Source: Mycobacterium lehmannii
GTDB lineage: Bacteria; Actinomycetota; Actinomycetes; Mycobacteriales; Mycobacteriaceae
Assembly: GCF_002245535.1 (NCBI RefSeq)
Contig: NZ_NKCN01000010.1
Location: 62,001 to 126,000 of the forward strand
Direction of reading: 5' to 3'
DNA: 64,000 nucleotides
Below are positions 18,248 to 27,971 of the stretch, piece after piece (the first letter of the stretch is position 1; each line of letters starts with the position of its first letter). Below the pieces are notes generated by a model. The model was not told where the DNA came from. It saw only the letters and a program-made list of their open reading frames with translations, and searched no databases. Both the position numbers and the translations under genes were made by a program.

Positions 18248-19510
18248 ATGAGCACGCCGACGATGGACCAGAAATCACAGGAAGCCGCGAAGGTCTTCGC
18301 CGATCCCAAGGCCTATGCCGACGACGATCGGCTGCATGCCGCCTTTGCTCATCTTCGGGCCCACAACCCGGTGCCCTATGTGGACCACCCGCCGTACCGG
18401 CCGTTCTACGCGATCACCAAGCACGCCGACATCATGGCGATCGAGCGCGACAACAACCTGTGGCTGAGCGAGCCGCGGCCACTGCTTGCGACCGCCGAAG
18501 CCGACGACCTGGCACGGGCACAGCTGGAAGCGGGCATGGGACTGCGAACGCTGATCCACATGGACGACCCGCATCATCGCGATGTCCGCAAGATCGGCGC
18601 GGATTGGTTCCGCCCCAAGGCAATGCGCGAGTTGAAGGTTCGGGTGGACGAGCTGGCCAAGCGCTACGTCGACAAGATGCGCGACATCGGGCCCGAGTGC
18701 GACTTCGTCGAGGACATCGCGGTGCACTACCCGCTCTATGTGATCCTGTCGCTGCTCGGCCTGCCAGAGGAGGACTTCCCGCGCATGCTCAAGCTGACCC
18801 AGGAGATCTTCGGCGGCGACGACGAGGAGTACCAGCGCGGCACCACCCCCGAGGAGAAGCTGCAGACGGTGATCGAGTTCTTCGCCTATTTCCACGAGCT
18901 GACCGCCTCACGCCGGGCGAACCCGACCGATGACCTCGCTTCGGCGATCGCCAACGGAACCATCAACGGTGAGCCGCTCTCCGATGTGGACACCGCGTCG
19001 TACTACGTCATCGTGGCCACCGCAGGCCACGACACCACCAAGGATGCGATCTCCGGGGGCCTCCGCGCGTTGATCGACAATCCCGACCAACTCGCACGGC
19101 TTCAGGCACAACCGGAATTGATGGGCACCGCGGTCGAGGAGATGATCCGCTGGACCACGCCGGTCAAGGAGTTCATGCGCACCGCCGCCGAAGACACCGA
19201 GGTCCGTGGTGTCCCGATCGCCAAGGGCGAATCCGTCTATCTCGCTTACGCTTCGGCCAATCGCGACGAGGAGATTTTCGACGAACCGTTCAAGTTCGAC
19301 GTCGGCCGCGATCCCAACAAGCATCTCTCGTTCGGCTACGGGGTGCACTTCTGTCTCGGTGCCGCGTTGGCGCGTATGGAGATGAACAGCCTATTCACCG
19401 AACTGCTGCCGCGGCTGGACTCGATCGAGCTGGCCGGGGAACCCGAACTAGCCGCGACGGTGTTCGTCGGAGGGCTCAAACATCTTCCGATTCGGTACTC
19501 GCTGAAGTGA
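18248..19510 (+). CDS. Cytochrome P450 (tandem paralogue)
   Basis: The 420-residue P450 closely resembles the preceding gene. It has TAGHDTTKDAIS in the I-helix, EEMIRW, and the heme loop FGYGVHFCLGAALAR. In the I-helix a Lys (DTTK) replaces the Ser of the first copy, so substrate access may differ. ATG at 18248 is chosen because it aligns with the upstream paralogue (both begin MSTP) and has GAGGGAG before it; a longer frame opens at 18206. Its 3' end overlaps the convergent TetR gene by 35 bp. Confidence 0.93.
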   Translation: MSTPTMDQKSQEAAKVFADPKAYADDDRLHAAFAHLRAHNPVPYVDHPPYRPFYAITKHADIMAIERDNNLWLSEPRPLLATAEADDLARAQLEAGMGLRTLIHMDDPHHRDVRKIGADWFRPKAMRELKVRVDELAKRYVDKMRDIGPECDFVEDIAVHYPLYVILSLLGLPEEDFPRMLKLTQEIFGGDDEEYQRGTTPEEKLQTVIEFFAYFHELTASRRANPTDDLASAIANGTINGEPLSDVDTASYYVIVATAGHDTTKDAISGGLRALIDNPDQLARLQAQPELMGTAVEEMIRWTTPVKEFMRTAAEDTEVRGVPIAKGESVYLAYASANRDEEIFDEPFKFDVGRDPNKHLSFGYGVHFCLGAALARMEMNSLFTELLPRLDSIELAGEPELAATVFVGGLKHLPIRYSLK

Positions 19511-20129
19511 TCTCGCTCGGCCTCTTCTCGTGGGTGGCCAGGAATCCGTCGACGGAGGCCTCCGCGCACGCGCGGTAGTCGAAGTCGGCCACCGTCGACA
19601 GCCTCCCGAGAATCAGCGGGCCGATGAGAAGTGCGATCGTCTGGATCCGGTCCACCTCGTCGAGTTCTTCGGCCGCCTGGGCGCCGTCGAGGATCGCGTC
19701 GAAGGGTGCCGAATACAGCGCGATGATGCGTGACCTCAGGGTGCCCACAGCATCCGAATCCGACTGCTGCACTTCGGAGTATGTCCCCACGTCCGGACCG
19801 GACGCCATCCATGTCATGGCGGTGATCATCGCGGGCACCTCGGCGATCGACTCCGCCCACCCGACGACGACCGCGATCAGCCGGTCGCGCAGGCTGCCTT
19901 CGGCGGGCGGCATCGGCGCCGGATTGAGCAGGCTCATGAACGCCGCCGCCATCAAGTCGTTGGCGCTCGGGAAGTGACGGTACAGCGTGGCCCGCGCGAC
20001 GTTGGCGGTTCTTGTGACCGCGTCGATCGTGACCGCGCTCGGACCGCCCGCCCGCAGCAGCGTCGTCGCCGCGTCGAGCAGGCGGGCGCGCGACCGGGCC
20101 GGCCTCGGGTCGGTGCTCGCCCCGCTCAT
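19476..20129 (-). CDS. TetR family regulator, divergent from an MFS exporter
   Basis: 217 residues. The N-terminal HTH (TIDAVTRTANVARATLYRHF, about residues 33-55) is typical; the helical C-terminal domain would bind the inducer. GAGGAGG lies before the ATG. It is divergent from the MFS transporter, with tandem palindromes between them, the usual layout for an efflux repressor. Its last 35 bp overlap the end of the second P450 on the other strand. Confidence 0.88.
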   Translation of the reverse strand: MSGASTDPRPARSRARLLDAATTLLRAGGPSAVTIDAVTRTANVARATLYRHFPSANDLMAAAFMSLLNPAPMPPAEGSLRDRLIAVVVGWAESIAEVPAMITAMTWMASGPDVGTYSEVQQSDSDAVGTLRSRIIALYSAPFDAILDGAQAAEELDEVDRIQTIALLIGPLILGRLSTVADFDYRACAEASVDGFLATHEKRPSEITSASTESEDV

Positions 20130-20157
20130 CGTTTAACCCACCTCCTCGCCGGGAACA

Positions 20158-20190
20158 AGACTATCGGTCTCCTAACAAGACTGTTAGTCT
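20158..20190. promoter_or_regulatory. Tandem operators between tetR and the MFS gene
   Basis: AGACT-ATC-GGTCT (20158-20170) and AGACT-GTT-AGTCT (20178-20190) are 13-bp inverted repeats inside a 20-bp direct repeat that begins AACAAGACT. The centres are 20 bp apart, which fits two TetR dimers on the same face of the helix. The sites lie in the only promoter space between the two divergent genes, so they should govern both. Confidence 0.7.
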
Positions 20191-20219
20191 CGAAAATCTC
20201 CTTCGGAAGAGAGCGACGT

Positions 20220-21869
20220 ATGGTCGACACCCTCAGCCGGTCTGACCAGGATATCGGCGCGAGCGTCGCAGACCTGTCCTCCCGTTCGCGCGTCTGGCTA
20301 CTCACCGTCGCCTGCATGGGCGTCGCGCTGGTGATCAGCTCGATGGTCGCCCTCAACGCCGCCCTGCCCGACATCGCGGTGGAAACCACGGCCACCCAGT
20401 CGCAGCTAACGTGGGTGGTCGACGGTTACACCCTGGTGCTGGCGTGTCTGTTGCTGCCGGCCGGCGCGATCGGCGACCGGTACGGCCGCCGCGGTGCTCT
20501 GCTCGCGGGTCTCGGTATCTTCACGCTAGCCTCGGGCGTGCCGCTGATCGTCGACGGTCCGCTGGCGCTGATCATCGCCCGGGCCGTGGCCGGCGTCGGC
20601 GCGGCGTTCGTCATGCCCGCCACCCTGTCGCTGTTGACGGCCGCATACCCGAAAGCGGAGCGCAACAAGGCCGTCGGCATCTGGGCGGGCGTCGCGGGCT
20701 CGAGTGCGGTGGTCGGCTTCTTGGGATCCGGTGTGCTACTTCACTTCTGGTCGTGGCAGTCGATCTTCTGGGCATTCGTCGTCTCGGGTCTCGGACTGTT
20801 CGTGCTCACCTGCACGGTGGCCTCGTCTCGCGATCAGGAAGCGACGCCATTGGATTGGCCCGGCGCGGTGCTGGTGGGCGGGGCCGTGGCGGTGTTCGTC
20901 TACGGCGTCCTTGAGGCGCCGATCCGCGGCTGGACCCATCCGGTGGTGTACGGATGCATGGCTGTCGGGGTGGCGTTGGCGGCCGCTTTCGCGGTATGGG
21001 AGCTGCGCAGCGCGCATCCGCTGCTCGACATCCGCCTGTTCGCCAAGCCGGATTTCACCACCGGCGCCGTCGGGGTGACGTTCTTCTTCCTCGCCAACTT
21101 CGGATTCTTCTTCGTCTCAATGCAATACATGCAGTTGCTGCTGGGTTACTCCCCGTTGCAGACCGCGTTGGCGTTGGCTCCCCTGATGGCTCCGGTTCTG
21201 CTGCTCAGCATCACCACACCGTGGTATCTGCCGCGACTGGGTCTGCGCCTCGTGGTGTCGACGGGTCTGGCATTGATCGCGGCGGGGCTGTTCTACGCGA
21301 GGACACTCGAGGTCGACTCGCCGTACTTGGACTTGGCGCTCCCGCTGCTCATCATGTCCACCGGTATCGGATTGTGCACGGCACCAACAACTTCGGCGAT
21401 CATGGGTGCGGTGCCCAACGAGAAGCAAGGTGTCGCGTCGGCGGTCAACGACACCACCCGCGAGGTCGGCGCGGCTCTGGGTATCGCGGTGGCGGGCTCG
21501 GTGCTCGCCGCGCAGTACAGCGACCGGCTCGCGCCGCATCTGAAGGCACTACCCGAGGCGCTCCGCACGCCCGCATCGAACTCGTTGGCTGAGGCGCTCG
21601 AAGTGGCCGCGCGGCTGGGTCCGCAGGGCGACCGGCTCTCTGAGCTCGCGCAGTTGGCCTTCCTGGAAGCCATGCACATCTCGCTGATCGCCCTCGGTGT
21701 CCTCTGCGCCGTTGCCGCGGCGTTCATCGCGCTGTGGGCACCCGGCCGAGACGGAAGGCAATTTCGCTTCATTGAGAGGATCGTCTCGCGGTCACACGAT
21801 GAACTCGGCCGCTCGGTGCCCGACCATGACGATCGTGGCGTGCGGGCCACGGCTGGGGATCACCGGTAG
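20220..21869 (+). CDS. MFS drug exporter, DHA2 (EmrB/QacA-like) family
   Basis: The 549-residue protein has about 14 predicted helices. It carries the MFS motif A region GDRYGRRGALLAG between helices 2 and 3 and the GVGAAFVMPATLSLL motif typical of DHA2 exporters. Such pumps expel drugs or dyes using the proton gradient. ATG at 20220 follows GGAAGAGAG. The C-terminal tail overlaps the convergent mftG gene by 78 bp, so the last 25 residues may not be essential. Probably repressed by the divergent TetR. Confidence 0.9.
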   Translation: MVDTLSRSDQDIGASVADLSSRSRVWLLTVACMGVALVISSMVALNAALPDIAVETTATQSQLTWVVDGYTLVLACLLLPAGAIGDRYGRRGALLAGLGIFTLASGVPLIVDGPLALIIARAVAGVGAAFVMPATLSLLTAAYPKAERNKAVGIWAGVAGSSAVVGFLGSGVLLHFWSWQSIFWAFVVSGLGLFVLTCTVASSRDQEATPLDWPGAVLVGGAVAVFVYGVLEAPIRGWTHPVVYGCMAVGVALAAAFAVWELRSAHPLLDIRLFAKPDFTTGAVGVTFFFLANFGFFFVSMQYMQLLLGYSPLQTALALAPLMAPVLLLSITTPWYLPRLGLRLVVSTGLALIAAGLFYARTLEVDSPYLDLALPLLIMSTGIGLCTAPTTSAIMGAVPNEKQGVASAVNDTTREVGAALGIAVAGSVLAAQYSDRLAPHLKALPEALRTPASNSLAEALEVAARLGPQGDRLSELAQLAFLEAMHISLIALGVLCAVAAAFIALWAPGRDGRQFRFIERIVSRSHDELGRSVPDHDDRGVRATAGDHR

Positions 21870-23243
21870 CACGGACCCGTCGACCACCCAGAGCCCCTCG
21901 ACCCCGCGCACCCTGCACCTCGGGTCCACCACCGCGACGTCGTCGTCATCGTCGCCCATCGGTGCGGTCCCCGAGAGATGCTGCGACGTCGACCATGATG
22001 CCTGCCCAACCTCGGCTGCCCCGACGAGATCGCGGGACAACGCGATTCCGGCGCGCAGCTTCTCGACGTCGTCGGGCTCGCTGTCGTAGCGGTGCTCGAT
22101 GACCGGAGGCACATCGGGGTCGTCGCTGACAACCGTGACGACGCCTCGCGACTTCGGCCGCATCAATGTCACACCGATATGGGGATGGTCGCCGGGGTCG
22201 TCGCGCCGCCCGCTCACCATAGCTCCGAAACCGGCTGTGTACGGCCTGATTTCGAGCCAGTCGTCGGTGGTGAGCACGGCCTCGAGAGGTGGGAGTCCGT
22301 GTGTTTCCGTCCAGTTCACCGGCAGCACCCACTCGGGGTGGTCCGACATCACCGCTCCCACCGGCAGATTCGCCGCCACTGGTATTCCCACCCGCTCGAG
22401 GGTTTCGGGGGGGCCGACGCCCGAGAGCATCAGAAGCTGCGCCGACCCGATTGCTCCGGTGCACAGCACTATCCGGTCCGCCTCGAGATAAGTGGCACCG
22501 TCCTGGCTTGCACACTCCACGCCGACCGCGTGCCCGGCGGTGATGCGGATGCGGTGCACGCGGGTATTGGTGAGCAAGGTGAGGTTCGCACGGTCCAAAG
22601 CCGGTTGCAGGAAGGCCCCGCCGGGACCCATGCGGGCACCCTGGTGGATGTTCAGCGGCACCGCGCCCACTCCGGCGCCCACCGGTGCGTCGTCCGTCGA
22701 ACCGTTCAGATCGGTTATCCAAGGATGCCCGGCTTCGGTGGCCGCCGTCACGAACGACGCTGTGCAACCATCGAATTCGGAGACACGCTGTATCCGTATC
22801 GGCCCTTCCGAGCCGTGTATGGCGTTGTCGAAGTCGAGGTCGGTTTCGATGGCCCGGAAGTGCGGGAGCACATCCGGCCATGCCCAGCCGGGCAGGCGCC
22901 AGTCGTCGAAATCCGACGGGAGCCCACGGCAGAAGTAGCCGCCGTTGACGGCGCCCGATCCTCCGACCACCTCGCCACGCATGAGCATCGCATGACGCAG
23001 CGGATCGACGGTCAAGGTGGTCGGGTACCGCCGCACCACTGAACTCGCGGTGCCGATGGGCAGCCGTAGCCCGTCGTTGATCTGCGCCGAGACCCGGGGG
23101 TCGGACGGCCCGGGACCCGATTCGACGACGGTGACGGTGCATGCCGGGTCGGCGGAGAGCCGCTCGGCCAGAACGGATCCGGCGCTGCCGGCACCGACGA
23201 TCAGGACGTCACTGCGGAGGGGAGGTATTGGAGCACTGCGCAC
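21792..23243 (-). CDS. mftG: GMC-family FAD oxidoreductase of the mycofactocin system, MftG
   Basis: MftG is the GMC flavoprotein of the mycofactocin cluster. Published work links it to reoxidation of mycofactocinol and electron transfer towards the respiratory chain during ethanol growth. The 483-residue product has the FAD dinucleotide motif VLIVGAGSAGSVLAERL, the GMC signature GGSGAVNGGYFCRG, and the C-terminal SQHLSGTAPMG and DGSVLPVIPSRGPHAT with the active-site His. It is the last gene of the cluster, 14 bp after mftF. Confidence 0.92.
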   Translation of the reverse strand: MRSAPIPPLRSDVLIVGAGSAGSVLAERLSADPACTVTVVESGPGPSDPRVSAQINDGLRLPIGTASSVVRRYPTTLTVDPLRHAMLMRGEVVGGSGAVNGGYFCRGLPSDFDDWRLPGWAWPDVLPHFRAIETDLDFDNAIHGSEGPIRIQRVSEFDGCTASFVTAATEAGHPWITDLNGSTDDAPVGAGVGAVPLNIHQGARMGPGGAFLQPALDRANLTLLTNTRVHRIRITAGHAVGVECASQDGATYLEADRIVLCTGAIGSAQLLMLSGVGPPETLERVGIPVAANLPVGAVMSDHPEWVLPVNWTETHGLPPLEAVLTTDDWLEIRPYTAGFGAMVSGRRDDPGDHPHIGVTLMRPKSRGVVTVVSDDPDVPPVIEHRYDSEPDDVEKLRAGIALSRDLVGAAEVGQASWSTSQHLSGTAPMGDDDDDVAVVDPRCRVRGVEGLWVVDGSVLPVIPSRGPHATIVMVGHRAAEFIV

Positions 23244-23257
23244 GCGGCAGGGTCGTC

Positions 23258-24670
23258 TCAGGTCCGGATCTGGGGTTTGAGCGCACCGAGATGACGCTCA
23301 CGGACAACACCAGTCCACAGACCTGCCCCGTAGGCGATATCGTCGAGGCGCTTGAGGGCGATGTAGGTGAGCAGGCCGACCCGTTGGGTTTCGTCTTCGG
23401 TGTTTCGGCTCCGGGTCAGCCAGTCGACGACCCCTTCCACCACCGCGGCCACGAGCACGACCTGTCGGCATCGTCGGGACAAGAGTGCCGCGACGAGCGC
23501 GACCGGCCAGTAGTGCCGGCAGATCGCCGATGCCAGTTGCATCGCTGCGGACCACAGTCCGTGTGCGGCCACGACGGCGACGTCCTTGGGTTCGGGCTCC
23601 ACACTCGACAGGGACTTGGCGATGCGCCTGCCGGTGATGGTTGCGACGACGATCGAGGCCAGATATCCGATCGACGAACCCATCGCCATCAGCATCCAGG
23701 CCACCAACGTCCAGCCCGAGATCACCAGCGGAGCGGTCTTACCGGGATGACGCACCGACAGCGGTGCGGCGGCTTCACCGTAGAAAGACCTGCGCGAGAA
23801 CCACTCTCGCAGTTGGGTCCGATGGTCGTGCGCCACCAACGCGATGGGCTCGTAGCGCAGACGCGCACCGGATTCGATGAGTCGCCAGCACAGATCGACA
23901 TCCTCACCCGAGGTCAGCGTCTCGTCGAAGCCGCCGACCTCCCCCAGCATGGCCCGCCGGCCGATGATCGCGGCACTGGGTACATAGGACACCGTGCCGT
24001 AGGGCATCACCGGGGCCTCCCGCAGACCCAGGTCCAGCGAGGAGCGCACCGCCTCGTAGCGGGCGACCACATTGTCCGGTTCGCGGAGGCCGACGATGCG
24101 CGGTGCGACCAGGGCCACGGCGGGGTCACAGAAGTGGCCCAGCAGCGCCTCCAGCCAGCCGCGCCGTGGTACGACGTCGCTGTCCAGGAAAGCCACGAAG
24201 TCGGTCGTGCACGCGGCCAGACCGGTGTTGCGGGCGGCCGCGGGTCCGCGGCTGCGCTCGTGTCGCACCACCTGGACCCCGGCGTGGACGTCGGCGAAGT
24301 CGGCCGCCTCGAGTGGTGTCTCAGAGCCGTCGTCGACGACGACCACCCGCAGACCGCGCACGGCGGTGAGCAGCCGACGGACCCCAGAAGCATTGTCGCG
24401 CACCGGTATCACTACGGTTACGTCCCGGTGCGAAGGGCCGCTGGCGGGACGGGGGTGCGCGACCGTCGCGTCGAGAAGGGTCCGGGCCAACTGGGCGCTG
24501 ACGGCGTCGTGCACTTCGAGCCTGCCGCCATTGAGCATGGTCTGCGCCGCCGGCGCCAACCGAAGGAGGCGGGTCGGGGAGCCGCCGAGTAGGGCCGACC
24601 CGTCGCCGAGCACCTTCACCCGGCGGTCCACCTGAACGGCGAAACCGTCGGGCAGTCGCGGTCCCGTCAT
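23258..24670 (-). CDS. mftF: Mycofactocin glycosyltransferase MftF
   Basis: MftF adds beta-1,4-linked glucose units to the mature cofactor. The product is 470 residues. The GT2 domain (about 80-330) has [20 protein letters not shown] and [12 protein letters not shown], the nucleotide-sugar and metal motifs. At least one hydrophobic segment follows ([19 protein letters not shown]), so the protein is probably membrane associated. I chose ATG at 24670 because it forms an ATGA overlap with the mftE stop; a longer frame to 24721 runs into mftE. Confidence 0.93.
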   Translation of the reverse strand: MTGPRLPDGFAVQVDRRVKVLGDGSALLGGSPTRLLRLAPAAQTMLNGGRLEVHDAVSAQLARTLLDATVAHPRPASGPSHRDVTVVIPVRDNASGVRRLLTAVRGLRVVVVDDGSETPLEAADFADVHAGVQVVRHERSRGPAAARNTGLAACTTDFVAFLDSDVVPRRGWLEALLGHFCDPAVALVAPRIVGLREPDNVVARYEAVRSSLDLGLREAPVMPYGTVSYVPSAAIIGRRAMLGEVGGFDETLTSGEDVDLCWRLIESGARLRYEPIALVAHDHRTQLREWFSRRSFYGEAAAPLSVRHPGKTAPLVISGWTLVAWMLMAMGSSIGYLASIVVATITGRRIAKSLSSVEPEPKDVAVVAAHGLWSAAMQLASAICRHYWPVALVAALLSRRCRQVVLVAAVVEGVVDWLTRSRNTEDETQRVGLLTYIALKRLDDIAYGAGLWTGVVRERHLGALKPQIRT

Positions 24671-25410
24671 GTGAGCATCCCGTCGCGGTCGGGTGCCCAG
24701 CGCGTGATCCGCCGAAGGCATGTTTCGACCATATCGGGAAAAATGCGGGCGCCGTCCTCCACGGTCGCGGTGGTGGGATCGCCGAGCACACCGACCTCAC
24801 TGACCGCGGCCACTCCGCCCCGCCGCAGTTCGGGGATCAACTCGCGAAGGGGCGCCATGTTGCCGGGCACCCGCTCGTCGATACGGACGTCCTGCGGCGA
24901 AATATGTAGCAATACAGAGGTTTCGGTATGGCCCGCGTGCGCATCGGCACCCGCCACCGTGCACGAGCACCATCCCGCGTCCCGGCCCTCGTAGCGCAGC
25001 AAAGCGGTCGCGGCGGCCAGCGCTTCGACGTTGCCGCCATGGCCGTTGACGAAGACCAGCCGTGACGCCCACCGGGATGCCGACCGGCCGTACTCCACCA
25101 GCAACAGCCTCAGCGCGGATGTCCCGATCGAAACGGTGCCGCTGAACTCCTCGTGCTCGCCGCTCGCGCCGTAACCGATGGCGGGGGCGACCATCCAGTT
25201 CACGCCGTCGGTGTCGGCGAGCCGGTCAGCAACCGCCCCACAAACGGCCGTCGCGATGCGGGTGTCGGTGTCCAGCGGGAGATGAGGGCCGTGCTGCTCG
25301 GTGGATCCGACGGGCACGAGGAGGGCTGACGGCTTGCTCTGCAGCTGCTTCGACGTCGCATTCGCGAGCGAGCTGACAGATGGCACCCGCCGATGGTAGG
25401 CCGAATTCAC
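24667..25410 (-). CDS. mftE: Mycofactocin precursor peptide peptidase MftE
   Basis: A creatininase-family metallopeptidase that releases the C-terminal Val-Tyr-derived dipeptide (AHDP) from modified MftA. The 247-residue protein has the metal-binding motifs [22 protein letters not shown] and HAGHTETS. The N-terminus [10 protein letters not shown] matches mycobacterial homologues as I recall them. About 130 bp of GC-rich sequence with no visible feature separates it from mftD. Confidence 0.93.
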   Translation of the reverse strand: MNSAYHRRVPSVSSLANATSKQLQSKPSALLVPVGSTEQHGPHLPLDTDTRIATAVCGAVADRLADTDGVNWMVAPAIGYGASGEHEEFSGTVSIGTSALRLLLVEYGRSASRWASRLVFVNGHGGNVEALAAATALLRYEGRDAGWCSCTVAGADAHAGHTETSVLLHISPQDVRIDERVPGNMAPLRELIPELRRGGVAAVSEVGVLGDPTTATVEDGARIFPDMVETCLRRITRWAPDRDGMLT

Positions 25411-25542
25411 CTGTCGTGCGCCAATTGTTGAAGCATGCGCAGCAATTGATTCACCGAATTTCTCGCCGCCGGCGCCGGCGTCGTCCCCCCAGCCCCCTGC
25501 GCCCCGCCTGTACCAGCACGTTCCCGACCGCAGGGCCCGCCG

Positions 25543-26733
25543 TCAGGTGGCCGAACCTCCGGGCACGCCGAGCTCCCGGATGAACCCGGGAGGGACCAGG
25601 ACGTCGTCGGGCCCAAGATCATGTACCGACGCGCGACCCAGACCCATCAATGCAGAATCGATGCCTCCCCGCAGGACGTCGAGCACATTCTCGACACCGG
25701 CCTGCCCGTTGGCGGCCAGACCCCACAGGTACGCCCGCCCGATCATGACCGCGCGGGCACCGAGCGCGACCGCCTTGACCACGTCGCTGCCCCGCCGGAT
25801 GCCTCCGTCGAGCACCACCTCGATGTCGTCACCGACCGCCTCGACGATCGGCGGCAGGGCGCGAATCGATGCCGGCGTCCCGTCCAGGTTGTTACCGCCG
25901 TGATTGGACACCGAGATCGCTGAAACACCGGCGTCCACAGCACGTTTCGCGTCGTCGACACGCATCACGCCCTTGAGCATGAAAGGACCGCCCCACAGCT
26001 CGCGCAGCCAGGCGATGTCCTCCCAGGTCGGCGGCGGGGTGCCCATCCACTCGCCGTACGCGGCGAAGAACGGCGGGCCCTCCTCGCCTCGCGAGGCCTG
26101 ATTGGGAACCCGCAGGTTCGGCGGCCGCAGGGTCTTACCCCACTGCCACATCCACCGCGGTTTGGTCAGCCCTGTCGGAAGCATGCGCACGGTGGTGCGC
26201 AGGTCCATCTGCTCGGGGATCTTCGGGCTGCCCCAGTCGCGGCCGTGCGAGAAGCTCCAGTCCGTGGTGACGATCAGACCGACCGCACCCGCCTGCCGCG
26301 CGCGCTCGACCCGGGCCGCGATCGCGTCGCGCCCGCCCAGCCAGTACACCTGGAAGAAGAGCTTGGGGTTGGTCGCGATCACCTCCTCGATCGGCTTGCT
26401 GGCGAACGACGACAGGCCCATCGCGGTGCCGCGCGCGGCGGCCGCGCGTGCGACCGCGACCTCACCGTCCGGGTGGACCGCCTGCACGCCGGTCGGGGAG
26501 ATCAGCACCGGCAGCGAAATCTGTTGTCCCATCACGGTGGTGGCGAGATCGCGCTTCTCCGTGGCGCCGACGACGTGCGGCGCGAAGCCCAACTCGGCGA
26601 ACGCCTCGACGTTGTCGGAGACCGTCACGCCCTTCTCGCTGGCGGCGATGAGCGCCGAGTAGACCGGCTTGGGAAGCCTGCGCTTCGCCCGCTCCTGAGC
26701 GGCGGCGACCGTTTCGAACCAGGTGTCGGCCAT
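25543..26733 (-). CDS. mftD: FMN-dependent mycofactocin maturase MftD
   Basis: MftD oxidatively deaminates AHDP to give the redox-active alpha-keto amide of premycofactocin. The 396-residue protein belongs to the FMN-dependent L-lactate dehydrogenase family, with SNHGGNNLDG (catalytic His and substrate Arg region nearby) and the FMN phosphate-binding stretch VLDGGIRRGSDVVKA. ATG at 26733 lies 2 bp after the mftC stop. A longer in-frame extension upstream is only mftC read in another frame. Confidence 0.94.
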   Translation of the reverse strand: MADTWFETVAAAQERAKRRLPKPVYSALIAASEKGVTVSDNVEAFAELGFAPHVVGATEKRDLATTVMGQQISLPVLISPTGVQAVHPDGEVAVARAAAARGTAMGLSSFASKPIEEVIATNPKLFFQVYWLGGRDAIAARVERARQAGAVGLIVTTDWSFSHGRDWGSPKIPEQMDLRTTVRMLPTGLTKPRWMWQWGKTLRPPNLRVPNQASRGEEGPPFFAAYGEWMGTPPPTWEDIAWLRELWGGPFMLKGVMRVDDAKRAVDAGVSAISVSNHGGNNLDGTPASIRALPPIVEAVGDDIEVVLDGGIRRGSDVVKAVALGARAVMIGRAYLWGLAANGQAGVENVLDVLRGGIDSALMGLGRASVHDLGPDDVLVPPGFIRELGVPGGSAT

Positions 26734-26735
26734 GA

Positions 26736-27971
26736 TCACACCGGACTTTCGTTGCAGAGACGTTTCGGAGGCGCCCCGGCGCCGACATCGGATCGGGGAG
26801 GCGCCCCGGCGCCGACATTCGATCGGGGAGGCGTCGTGAGCAGCTTCAGCATCACCGGACCGGATCGCGAGTGGTCGACGCTGGACTTCGGCTTGACCCG
26901 ATCTTGAGCCAGGGCGGGAGCGCCGTAGCCCTCCACGCACTCGGGGTCCGGGCCGTCCATCGGCAGCCCGGTGAAGAACTTGGCGGCCATGCACCCGCCG
27001 CGGCAGCTGTCGTAGTGCCCGCAACTGCCGCACGCACCGGCGGACTGCGGTTCGCGCAGCTCGCGGAAGAGCGGCGCGTTTTGCCAGACATTCTGAAAAC
27101 CGCCGTCGGTCAAGATGTTTCCGGCGTGGAACCGGTCGTGGATGGCGAACGGGCACGCGTAGACATCGCCGACGGGATCGATCAGGCAGACGACGCGGCC
27201 GGCGCCGCACAGGTTCAGTCCGGCGAGCGCGCCGGGCTCACCCAACCCGGCGAGGTGGAAGAACGAGTCGCCGGTCAGCACCCGCTCACCCTTGGCGACC
27301 AGCCAGTTGTAGAGCTGGACCTGCTGGTCGGCGGTGGGGTGCAGGTCATCCCAGACATCGGCGCCCCGACCCGACGGCCGCAGCCGTGTGATCCGCAGCG
27401 TTGCGCCGTATTGCGCTGCAAGAGCGGCGAAGTCGTCGAGCTGATCGACATTGTGGCGCGTCACGACCACCGAGATCTTGGCGTCCTTGAAACCGGCGTC
27501 GGCCAGGTTCTGCAGGGCCCTGGTCGCCATTCCGAACGAGCCCGCCCCGCGGACGGCGTCGTTGATCTCCGCGGTCGCGCCGTCGAGGGAGATCTGCACG
27601 TCGACGTAATCGCTGGCGGCCAGCCGGGCCGCGACCTCGGGTGTGATGCGCACACCGTTGGTGGAGAACTTCACACCGACGTGGTGGGCGGTGGCGTAGT
27701 CGACGAGCTCCCAGAAGTCCGAACGCACGGTCGGCTCGCCGCCCCCGATGTTGACGTAGAAGACCTGCATGCGCTCGAGCTCGTCGATGATGTCCTTGCA
27801 CTGCGCAGTGGTCAGCTCGCGCGGATCGCGCTTACCCGACGACGACAGGCAGTGCACGCACGCCAGGTTGCAGGCGTAGGTCAGTTCCCAAGTCAGGCAG
27901 ATCGGGGCGTCGAGTCCGTGCTCGAACTGCTCAACCAGCTTGGGCACACGTACGGCTTCGGTCGATGTCAT
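26736..27971 (-). CDS. mftC: Radical SAM mycofactocin maturase MftC
   Basis: MftC uses S-adenosylmethionine chemistry to decarboxylate the C-terminal Tyr of MftA and then cross-link it to the preceding Val. The 411-residue protein has the radical SAM cluster motif C34-x3-C38-x2-C41, the GGGEPT motif, and a SPASM-type Cys-rich C-terminus (CGSCGHYDSCRGGC) for two more FeS clusters. The last 25 or so residues (PPRSNVGAGA, PPRSDVGAGA, PPK) are encoded by a 30-bp tandem DNA repeat and look like an added tail. It overlaps mftB by 4 bp. Confidence 0.95.
   Translation of the reverse strand: MTSTEAVRVPKLVEQFEHGLDAPICLTWELTYACNLACVHCLSSSGKRDPRELTTAQCKDIIDELERMQVFYVNIGGGEPTVRSDFWELVDYATAHHVGVKFSTNGVRITPEVAARLAASDYVDVQISLDGATAEINDAVRGAGSFGMATRALQNLADAGFKDAKISVVVTRHNVDQLDDFAALAAQYGATLRITRLRPSGRGADVWDDLHPTADQQVQLYNWLVAKGERVLTGDSFFHLAGLGEPGALAGLNLCGAGRVVCLIDPVGDVYACPFAIHDRFHAGNILTDGGFQNVWQNAPLFRELREPQSAGACGSCGHYDSCRGGCMAAKFFTGLPMDGPDPECVEGYGAPALAQDRVKPKSSVDHSRSGPVMLKLLTTPPRSNVGAGAPPRSDVGAGAPPKRLCNESPV
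26767..26833. repeat. 30-bp tandem repeat in the 3' end of mftC
   Basis: Two 30-bp units (26767-26796 and 26797-26826, three differing positions or fewer) and the first 7 bp of a third form a direct repeat with core GGAGGCGCCCCGGCG. It encodes the repeated PPRS(N/D)VGAGA tail of MftC. A 22-bp part of the unit matches the middle of REP-like copy B (37401-37456) at 20 positions, which suggests that a dispersed repeat was captured by the gene. Confidence 0.75.

Noticed and set aside
25411..25542. Hidden small gene between mftD and mftE
   Set aside because: No start with a ribosome site and no motif; only an imperfect inverted repeat around CAATTG.
26102..26662. Plus-strand frame inside mftD
   Set aside because: Antisense shadow of a well-supported FMN enzyme.
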